From: Actinomycetota bacterium
GTDB lineage: Bacteria; Actinomycetota; Actinomycetes; Nanopelagicales; Nanopelagicaceae
DNA: 64,000 nt
Reading direction: 5' to 3'
Assembly (NCBI GenBank): GCA_026393035.1
Contig: JAPLAY010000014.1
Span: 1-64,000, forward strand
The notes beneath the pieces were generated by a model. That model did not search any database and had not been told where the DNA came from. It worked only from the letters and a program-made list of their open reading frames with translations. A program made the translations under genes and the position numbers. The first letter of the stretch is position 1. Every line of letters starts with the position of its first letter. Of this stretch, positions 33,704 to 43,931 are shown in pieces.

Positions 33704-34300
33704 TTAGATAAATGACGTGGTAATTGCGCAAGCAACTCCAGAAACTGCAATCCAGGTAAACCAAGATGCAGCAGTACGGATACGCCATGATTCGAGAATT
33801 GGATTTACATTTGCTCTACGGCTTCTTAGTACTAAACCAAGTGCAATAAATCCCGCCACGATGTAGTGGAACATATTTGCACTAGCAATTACGGTCCAAC
33901 ATGATGCGTAGGCACCTTCAAATGCGCCAGAATCTTTATCGATGAATGGCATATTTGCTAGTTGGTGGAATTGATAATAGCCACCATATAAATATGCGAC
34001 CAAAGTTATGAGCGAGAAGCTGCTTTGATGGCTTGGATCTCGCTGCGCTAGTTTGTGAACTAGAGCTCCAACTATTAGTGGCAAAATTGAAAGCCAACCA
34101 GTAATCGCTTTAAGAGTATGACCGTGGTTTGGAATCCAACCACCATTTTGATCAAGGTTTCGTAGGTAGAAGTAAGAGAAGATCATTGCGAAGACAAAAG
34201 CACCGTCGGCAACAATCAATAGACGAACACCTAGACGTTCGCGACGACCAACAACTTCTGGTGCATCATGATGGACGTGGAATTTAGTATCGCTTGACAT
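33704..34300 (-). CDS. ctaE: cytochrome c oxidase subunit III
   Basis: 198 residues with five membrane helices, the short actinobacterial form. The start holds RRERLGVRLLIVADGAFVFA, and the middle has the conserved ASCWTVIASANMFHYIVAG. It is part of the aa3 oxidase. It overlaps ctaD by 1 nt and ends the operon at a terminator. The usual actinobacterial neighbours qcrCAB do not follow here. Confidence 0.93.
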   Translation of the reverse strand: MSSDTKFHVHHDAPEVVGRRERLGVRLLIVADGAFVFAMIFSYFYLRNLDQNGGWIPNHGHTLKAITGWLSILPLIVGALVHKLAQRDPSHQSSFSLITLVAYLYGGYYQFHQLANMPFIDKDSGAFEGAYASCWTVIASANMFHYIVAGFIALGLVLRSRRANVNPILESWRIRTAASWFTWIAVSGVACAITTSFI

Positions 34301-36162
34301 TATTTTGCACTCCTTCCATATCCATATGGATCGCTAGTTACAACCGGTGGGGTATCAAAGTTAACCAATGGGACTGGATAAGGAACTGTCCACTCCAAGG
34401 TCTTTGCGCCCCATGGATTCATTGGTGCAATCTTTCCGTGGCGCCATGAGTGAATTACTGCCCAGAGCAGAATTATGAAACCAATTCCAATTGAGTAAGC
34501 ACCGATCGTACTGACCATGTTGGAAGTTGCAAATTGCTGCGCATAATCAACAACGCGACGTGGTTGACCTTCTGCGCCCGCAATAAACATTCCGAGATAC
34601 AGAATTTGGAAACCAATTTGTACCAACCAGAATGAGATATAGCTAGCACGCTCGTGCAGCATGTGGCCTGTCATCTTTGGATACCAATATGAAAGTCCAG
34701 CAACTGCGCCAGTAAGTGCGGCACCCATTAGCGTGTAATGGAAATGCGCAGTTACATACATAGATCCATGGAGATACATATCTGCCGGAACATCTGAAAG
34801 ATAAAGTCCAGTGATTCCACCAACCAACATATTCCAAAGGAAAGCATAAACACCAAGCATTGGAACCTTTAGCCAAGGCTTGCCATTCCAAAGTGTTCCC
34901 AAAATAACTAGGAAGATAAGTCCGGTAGGAACTGAAATCATTTCAGTTGTAACCATGAATGGTCCGTTTAGCATTGGCATCCAACCAGAGATATACATAT
35001 GGTGGGCCCAAACCAGAATAGATAGTCCGGTGATTCCAGCGAAGCCAACTATTGCTGCGGTGTAAGAGAACAACGGTTTGCGTACGAAGACGGGAACAAC
35101 TTCCATGATTATTGCAACTCCAGGAAGCAGAATTACATAAACCTCAGGATGTCCCATAATCCAGAACAAGTGCGCATATAGCCAACCAGTACCGCCGACA
35201 TTTGCATCGAAGAAGCCAGTTAAGAATGAGCGATCCATAGCAGTCATGATCATTGAGAGCATGAATGTTGGGAAGGCAGGAATAGCGAGAGCAACCGAAG
35301 TAGTTGCACCAATCACAAAGATTGGAACGCGATTCCATGTCATTCCCTTTGCGCGCATCGTTACTACGGTCGCGGTGACGTTTGCACCAGCAACTGCTGT
35401 TGAAACAGCAAAGATAATTATTGCGGCTATAAACGCATTCATTCCAGGTCCAGCTTGAACGCTTAGTGGTGCGTATGCCGTCCATCCTGTCGGAATTCCA
35501 CCTAAGAACCATGCGCTACATAGAACTGGAATAGCTGTAAATAGAACCCACCATGAAAGTGCATTCAGCCTTGGGAATGCCATATCTGCAGCACCAATCA
35601 TGATTGGCATAATGAAGTTACCAAAAGGTCCGGTAGCAACAATGATTAGTGCAATAATCATTGTGATTCCATGCAACCCAACAAGTGAGTTGTAAACGGA
35701 TGGAGTGATAAATTTTCCGCCAGGATTTGCAAGATTGGTCCGAATCATCATTGCCATGATTCCGCCAACTGCAAGCATTGCGATTACGCCCCATAGATAT
35801 TGAATACCAACCACTTTATGGTCAGTGCAATATTTAAAATAGCGCTTAATTCCTTGGCCATCGCCAGCCATATAAAGCTGTTCTTCGGCAGTTAAATCTT
35901 TGCCGATTAACCAGCGAATGGGTCCAATGAATGCTCCGATGCCCACAAGGAATCCGATGCTCCACATAAACATAGTTGCAAGAAGAACTTGGTTGTGCAG
36001 ATGATAAACACTGGTATCTAAAACTTTTGCTAGCCCTTGGTAGGTAGCAATTGCAAAGATAATTCCAACGATTAACCCAGTTCCGACATTTAATCGAGTA
36101 ATCAAACTATTTTTTGGATTTGGAATAGGTCGCGTTCCAACGTGTTGGTCAAGTGTTGTCAT
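34300..36162 (-). CDS. ctaD: cytochrome c oxidase subunit I
   Basis: 620 residues with twelve or more helices. It holds the low-spin haem a, haem a3 and CuB: YNSLVGLHGITMI (low-spin haem His), FWIMGHPEVYVIL (CuB His and the cross-linked Tyr), WAHHMY (two CuB His) and YVTAHFHYTLMG (haem His). The Glu-type proton path residue is in GHPEVY. The 3' half carries a further ~80-residue C-terminal extension. It starts 4 nt inside the ctaC stop. Confidence 0.97.
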   Translation of the reverse strand: MTTLDQHVGTRPIPNPKNSLITRLNVGTGLIVGIIFAIATYQGLAKVLDTSVYHLHNQVLLATMFMWSIGFLVGIGAFIGPIRWLIGKDLTAEEQLYMAGDGQGIKRYFKYCTDHKVVGIQYLWGVIAMLAVGGIMAMMIRTNLANPGGKFITPSVYNSLVGLHGITMIIALIIVATGPFGNFIMPIMIGAADMAFPRLNALSWWVLFTAIPVLCSAWFLGGIPTGWTAYAPLSVQAGPGMNAFIAAIIIFAVSTAVAGANVTATVVTMRAKGMTWNRVPIFVIGATTSVALAIPAFPTFMLSMIMTAMDRSFLTGFFDANVGGTGWLYAHLFWIMGHPEVYVILLPGVAIIMEVVPVFVRKPLFSYTAAIVGFAGITGLSILVWAHHMYISGWMPMLNGPFMVTTEMISVPTGLIFLVILGTLWNGKPWLKVPMLGVYAFLWNMLVGGITGLYLSDVPADMYLHGSMYVTAHFHYTLMGAALTGAVAGLSYWYPKMTGHMLHERASYISFWLVQIGFQILYLGMFIAGAEGQPRRVVDYAQQFATSNMVSTIGAYSIGIGFIILLWAVIHSWRHGKIAPMNPWGAKTLEWTVPYPVPLVNFDTPPVVTSDPYGYGRSAK

Positions 36163-36950
36163 GCTGTGTGACCTCCTTGTTCAATTACCCAATTATCAAA
36201 GTCTGCTTTTGTCATAACCTCACCTGTGGTCTCCATGTATGCGTGATACAAGCCGCAAAGTTCAGCGCACTTAACATCAAATTCACCGAGCTTTGTTGGA
36301 GTTGTGTCTGCAAGAGTTTCGGCTAATTTATTAGCATCAACTTTTACGCCAAGTTGTACTGGCCAGAAAGAGTGGTTTACATCTACTGAAGTTACATGAA
36401 AAGCAACAGGCCTATTAACAGGCAACATAAGTTCGTGACTTTGTACTCCAAGTTCTGGATATTCAAATGACCAAACCCATTGGTTTCCAACAACGTTAAC
36501 GACCATCGCATCTTCGGCATGTTTTGCGGTTGCGATAGAAGATGAATTCATCTCAGTAATTCCATAAATAACCGCAACTAATGCCAACAAGCTAGTCACA
36601 ACGGACCAACCGAGAACAACCGGTCCATTAGTACGTGTTGCTGGGCCATCAGGCGGCGGCGTATCTCCGCTGTGGCGATTTAAGAAGGTATAGAGCGCAA
36701 TTCCAAGAACTACTCCACAAACTGGCGCGGCGATCCAAGTGAAAACAACCATTAAGCGTTCGATTGCTTTCATATCGGTGCTCATGATTGTTGGCATCCA
36801 TTGGGTATAGAACTTGCCACCAAGAATCACAAAAACTAAGGTGATTATTACACCGAATATGGTTGATTGAATTACATCTGAACGCTTAAAGAATTTAGTT
36901 AACCGAGCGCCAGGAGTTGGCTTTAAGTCTACGTTGTCATGTTCGCTCAT
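36159..36950 (-). CDS. ctaC: cytochrome c oxidase subunit II
   Basis: 263 residues. The CuA site is complete: H193 in VNHSFWP, then C228, E230, C232, H236 and M239 in KCAELCGLYHAYM. Three hydrophobic segments precede it (about 30-47, 67-90, 108-131) instead of the usual two after a cleaved signal; the first is not an obvious lipoprotein signal. The N-terminus would be cytoplasmic. It overlaps its neighbours by 4 nt on both sides. Confidence 0.94.
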   Translation of the reverse strand: MSEHDNVDLKPTPGARLTKFFKRSDVIQSTIFGVIITLVFVILGGKFYTQWMPTIMSTDMKAIERLMVVFTWIAAPVCGVVLGIALYTFLNRHSGDTPPPDGPATRTNGPVVLGWSVVTSLLALVAVIYGITEMNSSSIATAKHAEDAMVVNVVGNQWVWSFEYPELGVQSHELMLPVNRPVAFHVTSVDVNHSFWPVQLGVKVDANKLAETLADTTPTKLGEFDVKCAELCGLYHAYMETTGEVMTKADFDNWVIEQGGHTA

Positions 36951-37681
36951 GCTGTGACCGTTACCTTTCCTGACATATATCCGTAACCGCTCATCGCAGC
37001 TCCGAATTTGGCATATGTATCGTCACCGCAAGGGAATTCGCAGTTCCAAACATATTCGCCGGCACCTTTAGTTAAGAATGAAAAAGTAATTGTGTGACCT
37101 TTGAAATTTGTATTTGGGTCTTGTGTTGGAACCCAACCAGTTTCTTCATCTTCTTCAACTCGCAATAGCGGCACACTTACAAAGAGCGGATCTTGTGTTG
37201 AAGTTGGGATTCCGTGCATTGTCCAGGTGTGTTGAATTTTGTTATAAGGCAATGAAGTGATGTCTTCGCCATCAATATTTACAGTTCCACCAACAGTGCC
37301 AACAACTTTTCCAAAGTATGGGTTGTTAAGTTCTTCACCACCGTCATAGCCATGGATTGTCATTGTTACGTAGGTATTTGCTGGGAGTATCAAATGATTT
37401 GAAGGGCCATATTGCACCCAATCATTTTTATTTCCGTCAAAGCCATCTGCATGGGCTTGTTCTTTATCTGCGTAGACACCCATTGTCAGTGAAGCCTTTG
37501 GATAAACCTTGCCATCAATTGTGATCGTGTCTGCTTCTTTAGTAGCAACTAAAGTTCCATTCGGGTCAGCGCTTAATTTGTGAAGAAGTGTTCCTACTCC
37601 AGCGACAACGGCAACCGAGAGAATCGTTGCGATAGTGGCGCTCGCAAGTCTTTTTCCGGCCGTCATATTTGAACTTGCCAT
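36947..37681 (-). CDS. membrane-anchored cupredoxin-like protein of the oxidase operon
   Basis: 244 residues: an N-terminal anchor (about 14-33) and an extracytoplasmic domain. The C-terminal third looks like a cupredoxin: H151 and H156 in HTWTMHGIP, and VWNCEFPCG with C214 and C218 spaced as in CuA, then M230 and M236. The His that follows the second Cys in CuA is absent. It may bind type 1 or CuA-like copper, or deliver copper to the oxidase (inference). The start at 37681 has GGAAGG 8 nt upstream. It is first in the operon. Confidence 0.7.
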   Translation of the reverse strand: MASSNMTAGKRLASATIATILSVAVVAGVGTLLHKLSADPNGTLVATKEADTITIDGKVYPKASLTMGVYADKEQAHADGFDGNKNDWVQYGPSNHLILPANTYVTMTIHGYDGGEELNNPYFGKVVGTVGGTVNIDGEDITSLPYNKIQHTWTMHGIPTSTQDPLFVSVPLLRVEEDEETGWVPTQDPNTNFKGHTITFSFLTKGAGEYVWNCEFPCGDDTYAKFGAAMSGYGYMSGKVTVTA

Positions 37682-37735
37682 ATATTTTCGCCTTCCGATT
37701 AAGTGCATTTGCAATGAAGTTGCAACAATTTTTGT

Positions 37736-37741
37736 AGGGTA
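37736..37741 (-). promoter_or_regulatory. candidate -10 box of the oxidase operon
   Basis: TACCCT on the minus strand, giving a leader of about 50 nt with the GGAAGG ribosome-binding site. Support is only by consensus. Confidence 0.3.
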
Positions 37742-37752
37742 CGCTCATTAGG

Positions 37753-37768
37753 AGTGTTAAGGAACACT
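37753..37768. promoter_or_regulatory. CRP/GlxR-like palindrome between the oxidase operon and ctaG
   Basis: AGTGTTAAGGAACACT: perfect 6-bp arms with a 4-bp centre. It contains GTG-N8-CAC, the core of actinobacterial cAMP receptor (CRP/GlxR) sites. It lies between two divergent respiratory transcription units, so one protein could control both. Confidence 0.5.
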
Positions 37769-37821
37769 ATTTATAGGTTATTTTGAGGTTAATTTCGGAT
37801 GTTTTTCAGAATCGGGGACCC

Positions 37822-38601
37822 ATGAGTGTCAGCCCTCTTTGGGACATCCTCTTTGCCTCCGGCCTCATTGCCAATACATCTTGGTACTACTTAGAACATC
37901 CAACTTCGAATGGCGTCTCAAAGATCCGCCAACTCTCTTTTTATTCAGGAATGGCCCTTGCCTTCATTCTCCTCGTAGGACCTCTTGCTCATGCCGCCAT
38001 AGACACTTTCTGGATACATATGGTCCAGCACGTTGGCTTGATGATGTTGATCTCGCCGCTAATTGTTCTCGGTTCACCGATAAAGGTCCTAGTTAATTCT
38101 AGAAATCTGCGAGTTAAGAAAGTTATTTTAGGAATTGGCAGAAATCTTTTAATTCGCCAACTTTTCCGACCTGAAGTTGGATTCCTGATTTTTCTTACCA
38201 TTCTTATACTTACGCATTTCTCACCACTTGCCGATGCCGGGATGGTTAATTCAAGCGTTCACGAATTTGAATTAGTCCTCTTCTTGGTCGGTGGCTTTAT
38301 TTATTACTACCCAGTGATGTCTGGTAATCCGCAGCCTTTCAACGTTCCATATGCAGCACGCGTGCTATCGCTCTTTGCCATGATGCTCCCAGAGACAATG
38401 ACTGGATTCTTTCTTTATTCTGGAAATAAATTGCTGCATGATGTTCCGATGAAGATGTCTGCGAAAACTGGAATCGCTGATCAACACCAAGGCGGTGCAA
38501 TCATGTGGGCGATGGGAATGCTGATTGATGCAATCTGGATTTCGATGGCAGCTTATGAGTGGATTGCAAATGAAAAAAGAAATGCAGATGCTGATGACTA
38601 A
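37822..38601 (+). CDS. CtaG-type cytochrome oxidase assembly membrane protein
   Basis: 259 residues with about seven helices, of the caa3_CtaG family: WYYLEHP, GPLAHAAIDTFWIHMVQHVG and the HEFELVLFLVGGFIYYYPV segment with conserved His. The C-terminal half has ADQHQGGAIMWAMG. Such proteins help copper delivery to the oxidase. The ATG at 37822 has GGGGA upstream; a TTG at 37783 is less likely. It is divergent from the oxidase operon. Confidence 0.85.
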   Translation: MSVSPLWDILFASGLIANTSWYYLEHPTSNGVSKIRQLSFYSGMALAFILLVGPLAHAAIDTFWIHMVQHVGLMMLISPLIVLGSPIKVLVNSRNLRVKKVILGIGRNLLIRQLFRPEVGFLIFLTILILTHFSPLADAGMVNSSVHEFELVLFLVGGFIYYYPVMSGNPQPFNVPYAARVLSLFAMMLPETMTGFFLYSGNKLLHDVPMKMSAKTGIADQHQGGAIMWAMGMLIDAIWISMAAYEWIANEKRNADADD

Positions 38602-38824
38602 AGAGATTGAACCAAAGCGAAAATGGTTATTACTGTTTATTCCGATCTGTTTTGCAATGGGGATTGTGGAGTTATTCCGAGCGTTTGATGGCATCGACCG
38701 AAGCTGGCTTTATGTTTTTGAATGGCCATTCTTCGGGCTCTTTATTTATTATATGTACTGGAAATTAGGACAACCGCAAGAAGTTTGGGATGAAAGTGAT
38801 GATCCCAAGCGCGAAGTAGATTAA
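38594..38824 (+). CDS. small two-helix membrane protein, ctaG operon
   Basis: 76 residues with two hydrophobic segments (about 11-27 and 37-57) and an acidic tail. I do not recognise the family. It starts 8 nt inside the ctaG stop, so it is translated with ctaG and may be an assembly or accessory factor. An ATG at 38570 is an alternative start. It ends 1 nt from the convergent guaB1. Confidence 0.6.
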   Translation: MTKEIEPKRKWLLLFIPICFAMGIVELFRAFDGIDRSWLYVFEWPFFGLFIYYMYWKLGQPQEVWDESDDPKREVD

Positions 38825-38825
38825 A

Positions 38826-40270
<1,445 letters not shown>

Positions 40271-40302
40271 CCCCTGTCCATGCAGAAGGCGGTAGGTGTT
40301 GC

Positions 40303-40308
40303 TAGAGT
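40303..40308 (+). promoter_or_regulatory. -10 box of the TPR protein gene (leaderless type)
   Basis: TAGAGT, 7 nt before ATG 40316. It argues against the in-frame ATG at 40280. Confidence 0.5.
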
Positions 40309-40315
40309 CTTTGGT

Positions 40316-41248
40316 ATGAGCGAGGACGAGGATTCAACGGACGATATTGTCACCGAGGAAATGCTCTGGGAGCGAATTCCAGAAACTCAAGGCTTAGATC
40401 GCGCAAATACATATTACGAATTGAGCGCAAGAATTTATGCACGTGGTCAATATGACGAAGCGCTCGCACTTGCTGAAACTGCACGCGATATTTATGCCGA
40501 ACTTGGGCCAGTTGTTCCATCTGATGGATTAGCTCAGGCATATTCCGCAATTGGTTATAACTTGAATCAATTGAAGCGGATGAATGAAGCTGCAAATGCG
40601 ATGAGCAAAGCTGTTGAATTACTTCGCGAATCTAAATCACCACTTGCAATTGATTTAGCTTGCACGCTTGGTGAATGGTGGTTCTCTTCAAAAGAGTATG
40701 AAAAGACAATTCAATGCATGTCAGATTGCGTACAAGAACATTTAGTTGATGGCAATGACAGTGGAGCGGCGAATGATTTACATTTAATTGGTTGTGCCCA
40801 GCGCGAATTAAAAAATTATGAAGAAGCGCTTGAATCTTTCCGTGAAGCGCGGGAATTATTTAAGAAAATAAAAGAGGTTATAAATGTTGCTAGATGCGAT
40901 CAGAAGATTGCGCATTGCCTAACTGAGATTGGTGATGGCGAAGGTGCACTTCTCGCAGCACAGAAATCTTTAGATGTTTTTATAACTGCTCACGATCATT
41001 ACCGTGAAACATATTCACTTCTGGAATTAGGAAAGGCACAAATCGTTGCCGGACTTGGCGAAGATGGGCTAAATACTTTGGATCGTGTCTTAGAAATCGC
41101 TACTGACAACGACACTAAAGATTTTGAATTTATTCTAGAAATCGAAGGCCGGATGGCTGATGTTCTAAATTCACTAGGTCGCGAAGATGAGGCGGAAGAG
41201 ATTCGCCGCCGAATCAAAGCGGTGGAAGAAGTTATTAAGGAAGATTAG
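40316..41248 (+). CDS. tetratricopeptide-repeat protein
   Basis: 310 residues, acidic and soluble, made of TPR-like helix pairs from about residue 15 to 280: ANTYYELSARIYARGQYDEA, LAQAYSAIGYNLNQLKRMNE, DLHLIGCAQRELKNYEEALE and CLTEIGDGEGALLAA. It starts with a run of Asp and Glu. Such repeats mount protein contacts; no catalytic domain is present. The partner is unknown. It overlaps the convergent TrmH gene by 4 nt. Confidence 0.82.
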   Translation: MSEDEDSTDDIVTEEMLWERIPETQGLDRANTYYELSARIYARGQYDEALALAETARDIYAELGPVVPSDGLAQAYSAIGYNLNQLKRMNEAANAMSKAVELLRESKSPLAIDLACTLGEWWFSSKEYEKTIQCMSDCVQEHLVDGNDSGAANDLHLIGCAQRELKNYEEALESFREARELFKKIKEVINVARCDQKIAHCLTEIGDGEGALLAAQKSLDVFITAHDHYRETYSLLELGKAQIVAGLGEDGLNTLDRVLEIATDNDTKDFEFILEIEGRMADVLNSLGREDEAEEIRRRIKAVEEVIKED

Positions 41249-41880
41249 TTATTTAGGTGTTGCATCGCCCAGGCATACATTGCGATTGCACCCGCTGCTG
41301 AAGCATTCATAGATCTAGTAGATCCATATTGTCTGATTGCTAAAACAGTTTCACAGATATCGACAGCTTCATCAGACATGCCTGCGCCTTCTTGGCCAAA
41401 GAAGAGAACACATTTTTGAGGAAGCTTTGTAGTCTCAAGCTTTTTTGAAATGGGTAAGTTATCAATTCCAATTATTGGAACTTCGTTATCTCGACACCAA
41501 TTCTGGAAGTCAGTAACTGTTGGGTGATGCAATACGTGTAGGTATTTGTCGGTAACCATTGCGCCACGCTTGTTCCAATCGCGCTTACCTACGATATGAA
41601 CTTTTGAAACATTAAATGCATTTGCAGTTCGAACGACAGAACCAATATTTAAATCATGTTGCCAATTTTCAATCGCTATCTGTAAGTCATGGCGCTTAGT
41701 ATCTAAATCAGCGACAATTGCTTCAACGCTCCAATAACGATAATGATCTAAAACATTTCTGCGATCACCGTTTGCAAGAAGCTCGGGATCAAAATGTTCT
41801 TCAGTTGGCCAAGGTTTTTGATGCGGGCCAACGCCAACGACTGGATAGAATTCACCAGGTCCAATTTCGGCGGTAGTCAT
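41245..41880 (-). CDS. TrmH/SpoU-family RNA 2'-O-methyltransferase
   Basis: 211 residues with the three SPOUT motifs: HDLNIGSVVRTANAF, CVLFFGQEGAGMSDEA and STRSMNASAAGAIAMYAW. It uses S-adenosylmethionine to methylate a ribose in tRNA or rRNA; the site is not determined. An N-terminal ~60 residues precede the fold. The ATG at 41880 is 6 nt from TACTGT. It is divergent from the EamA gene. Confidence 0.88.
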   Translation of the reverse strand: MTTAEIGPGEFYPVVGVGPHQKPWPTEEHFDPELLANGDRRNVLDHYRYWSVEAIVADLDTKRHDLQIAIENWQHDLNIGSVVRTANAFNVSKVHIVGKRDWNKRGAMVTDKYLHVLHHPTVTDFQNWCRDNEVPIIGIDNLPISKKLETTKLPQKCVLFFGQEGAGMSDEAVDICETVLAIRQYGSTRSMNASAAGAIAMYAWAMQHLNN

Positions 41881-41886
41881 ACCCAA

Positions 41887-41892
41887 ACAGTA
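41887..41892 (-). promoter_or_regulatory. -10 box of the TrmH-family gene (leaderless type)
   Basis: TACTGT on the minus strand, 6 nt before the ATG at 41880. Confidence 0.4.
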
Positions 41893-41904
41893 GGGGGAGT
41901 TTGC

Positions 41905-42795
41905 ATGAAGCAAAAATCCTGGGTCCCTATTTATTTAGCACTGGGTTTGGTCTGGGGATGTTCATTCATATTTATTAAGCAAGGACTTGAATTCTTAACA
42001 CCTGTCGGGGTTGCCTTTGGCCGATGCGCACTAGGTGCGATGACACTTCTTTTAATTGTAAAAATTCGGGGCATAAAACTTCCGACAGATCGTAAAACTT
42101 GGATTGTGCTCTGGGTGGTTTCACTACTCCTAAATGTATTTCCTGGAATCTTCTTTGCTTTTGCCGAACAGCGAGTCACTACGGTTCTAGCTGGAATTAT
42201 CAATGCCGGAACACCACTTACTACTTTGATTTTCTTACTTCTAGTTTTTAGAACTGAAAAAATTGCAAAGCATCAAATTCTTGGATTATTAATCGGTGGT
42301 ATCGGAGTTTTAACAGTCTTGGGAATCTGGAAAGGAATTGGTTCGAATTCCGCAATCGGAGCCCTTGCGCTACTAGGCGCGATAACTTGTTATGGACTTT
42401 CATTTCCGATAATCCGCAAATACTTAACGCCACTTAAATTACGAGCCGAAGCGCTTGCTGCTGGGCAGGTAACTGCAGGTGCGCTAACACTTCTTCCATT
42501 TTATTTAATTAACGGAATTGCCAAAGATGAATATCGAATTGGACCAATACTTTCGATGGTTGCACTAGGAGTTTTTGGAAGCGGCCTGGCATATATCTGG
42601 AACTTCCAAATCGTAGAACGGGCCGGAAGTTCTATCGCGAGCACAGTTACTTATCTGACACCAGTTGTTGCAGTATTTGTTGGTTGGATTTTCTTGGGTG
42701 AACATATTTCTTGGCACGAACCACTAGGTGGCGCAGTAGTTCTATTGGGCGCTGCAACTTCACAAGGTCGCTTTACAAAGAAAGAGAAGGCCTAA
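41905..42795 (+). CDS. EamA-family DMT transporter
   Basis: 296 residues with ten helices in two EamA repeats. The first begins ALGLVWGCSFIFIKQGLE; the second ends with FVGWIFLGEHISWHEPLG, the usual end of an EamA repeat. It is an inner-membrane metabolite exporter or importer of unknown substrate. AGGGGGAG precedes ATG 41905; the longer upstream frame overlaps the TrmH gene and is not real. It is followed by dacB after 4 nt. Confidence 0.88.
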   Translation: MKQKSWVPIYLALGLVWGCSFIFIKQGLEFLTPVGVAFGRCALGAMTLLLIVKIRGIKLPTDRKTWIVLWVVSLLLNVFPGIFFAFAEQRVTTVLAGIINAGTPLTTLIFLLLVFRTEKIAKHQILGLLIGGIGVLTVLGIWKGIGSNSAIGALALLGAITCYGLSFPIIRKYLTPLKLRAEALAAGQVTAGALTLLPFYLINGIAKDEYRIGPILSMVALGVFGSGLAYIWNFQIVERAGSSIASTVTYLTPVVAVFVGWIFLGEHISWHEPLGGAVVLLGAATSQGRFTKKEKA

Positions 42796-42799
42796 TCCG

Positions 42800-43918
42800 A
42801 TGTCACGCAAAGTTGTTGCAACGCTATTAGCTTTTTCACTCACTACTTTTATAAGCACTCCTGCAAATGCGCTAACTGTTCCAAATTCATTTAGGAGCCT
42901 GGCAAAAGCGCCAGTGCTAGGACAGCCCGGAATTTTGGTAATTGATCCAATAAGTCAGACTGAAATATTCTCAAATCAAGCTGATGTGCCACGAGCTCCA
43001 GCATCAATTTTAAAATTAATCTCATCAGTAACCGCAATCTCGGCATTTGGTGAAGATAAGACTTTTAAAACTTCGATGAATTCCACTGAAGATCCTGGAA
43101 CTTTCGTACTGCTTGGCGAGTATGACCCGTGGTTAACAACGAGTTCAAAAGAGGCGATTAAGTTCCACCGCGCATTATCAACAAAATTAATTAGTGCAAT
43201 AAGTTCCAGCGGCACAAAACTTTCAGATGTAACAGTTATGTTTAACGGAGTTTTTGAAAAAGACATTGCAAATTTAAAGGCATTTTATGGCAAGAAAGTG
43301 AAGTTTAAAAGAGTTACCAAAGCAGAAGTAAAGAACTTTGCTAGCTTGAATCCGCTAGCTGAAATCAACTCGCCAAGCCTTGGTGAAATTATTGGCTTCA
43401 CACTTCTCTGGAGTGATAATACGTTGGCCGATCGCCTTGCTCGAAATGCAGCAAGTGAATTTGGATTTACAAGAGATAGCGATGGAATGAATCAAGCATT
43501 CCAAAAGACTCTTAAAGAAATTGGCGTTTATTCAACTGGTTTAAAAGTTAAGGATGGAAGTGGACTCTCCCATGATGATCGCGTTACCGCGCGCACTATG
43601 GCCGAACTTCTTTGGAAGATTCGTGTAGAACCACAGTTCCAATCTATTTACGATGGGCTTCCAGTGGCTGGTAAATCTGGAACGCTTAAAAAGCGATTTA
43701 AGAAATATGGAAAGTCAGCAAAAGGGCTGATCAGAGCAAAGACCGGGTGGATTAACACTTCAGTGACCATGGCTGGCTATGTAGAGGTTGGAAACAATGA
43801 ATATGTATTCGCTGTTATTGCTAACCATGTGAAGCCAACTGAAACCGCACGAACTTTAGCTCGACATACGATAGATAAAATGTTGGCAACAGTAGCTAAG
43901 CCAGAAGATGAAGCATGA
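42800..43918 (+). CDS. dacB: D-alanyl-D-alanine carboxypeptidase, PBP4/S13 type
   Basis: 372 residues with a Sec signal (hydrophobic 5-22, ending NALT). Penicillin-binding motifs are all present: SxxK in APASILKLIS, SxN in LLWSDNTLADRLA, KTG-like in LPVAGKSGTLKKRF. The S13 enzymes trim or cleave peptidoglycan peptides outside the cell. At 372 residues it is shorter than E. coli DacB, as usual in actinobacteria. Gap to the EamA gene is 4 nt. Confidence 0.92.
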   Translation: MSRKVVATLLAFSLTTFISTPANALTVPNSFRSLAKAPVLGQPGILVIDPISQTEIFSNQADVPRAPASILKLISSVTAISAFGEDKTFKTSMNSTEDPGTFVLLGEYDPWLTTSSKEAIKFHRALSTKLISAISSSGTKLSDVTVMFNGVFEKDIANLKAFYGKKVKFKRVTKAEVKNFASLNPLAEINSPSLGEIIGFTLLWSDNTLADRLARNAASEFGFTRDSDGMNQAFQKTLKEIGVYSTGLKVKDGSGLSHDDRVTARTMAELLWKIRVEPQFQSIYDGLPVAGKSGTLKKRFKKYGKSAKGLIRAKTGWINTSVTMAGYVEVGNNEYVFAVIANHVKPTETARTLARHTIDKMLATVAKPEDEA

Positions 43919-43919
43919 G

Positions 43920-43925
43920 TAGGCT
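43920..43925 (+). promoter_or_regulatory. -10 box of ctaB (leaderless type)
   Basis: TAGGCT, 6 nt before the GTG at 43932 and 1 nt after the dacB stop. It suggests ctaB is not simply cotranscribed. Confidence 0.55.
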
Positions 43926-43931
43926 GCCTAG

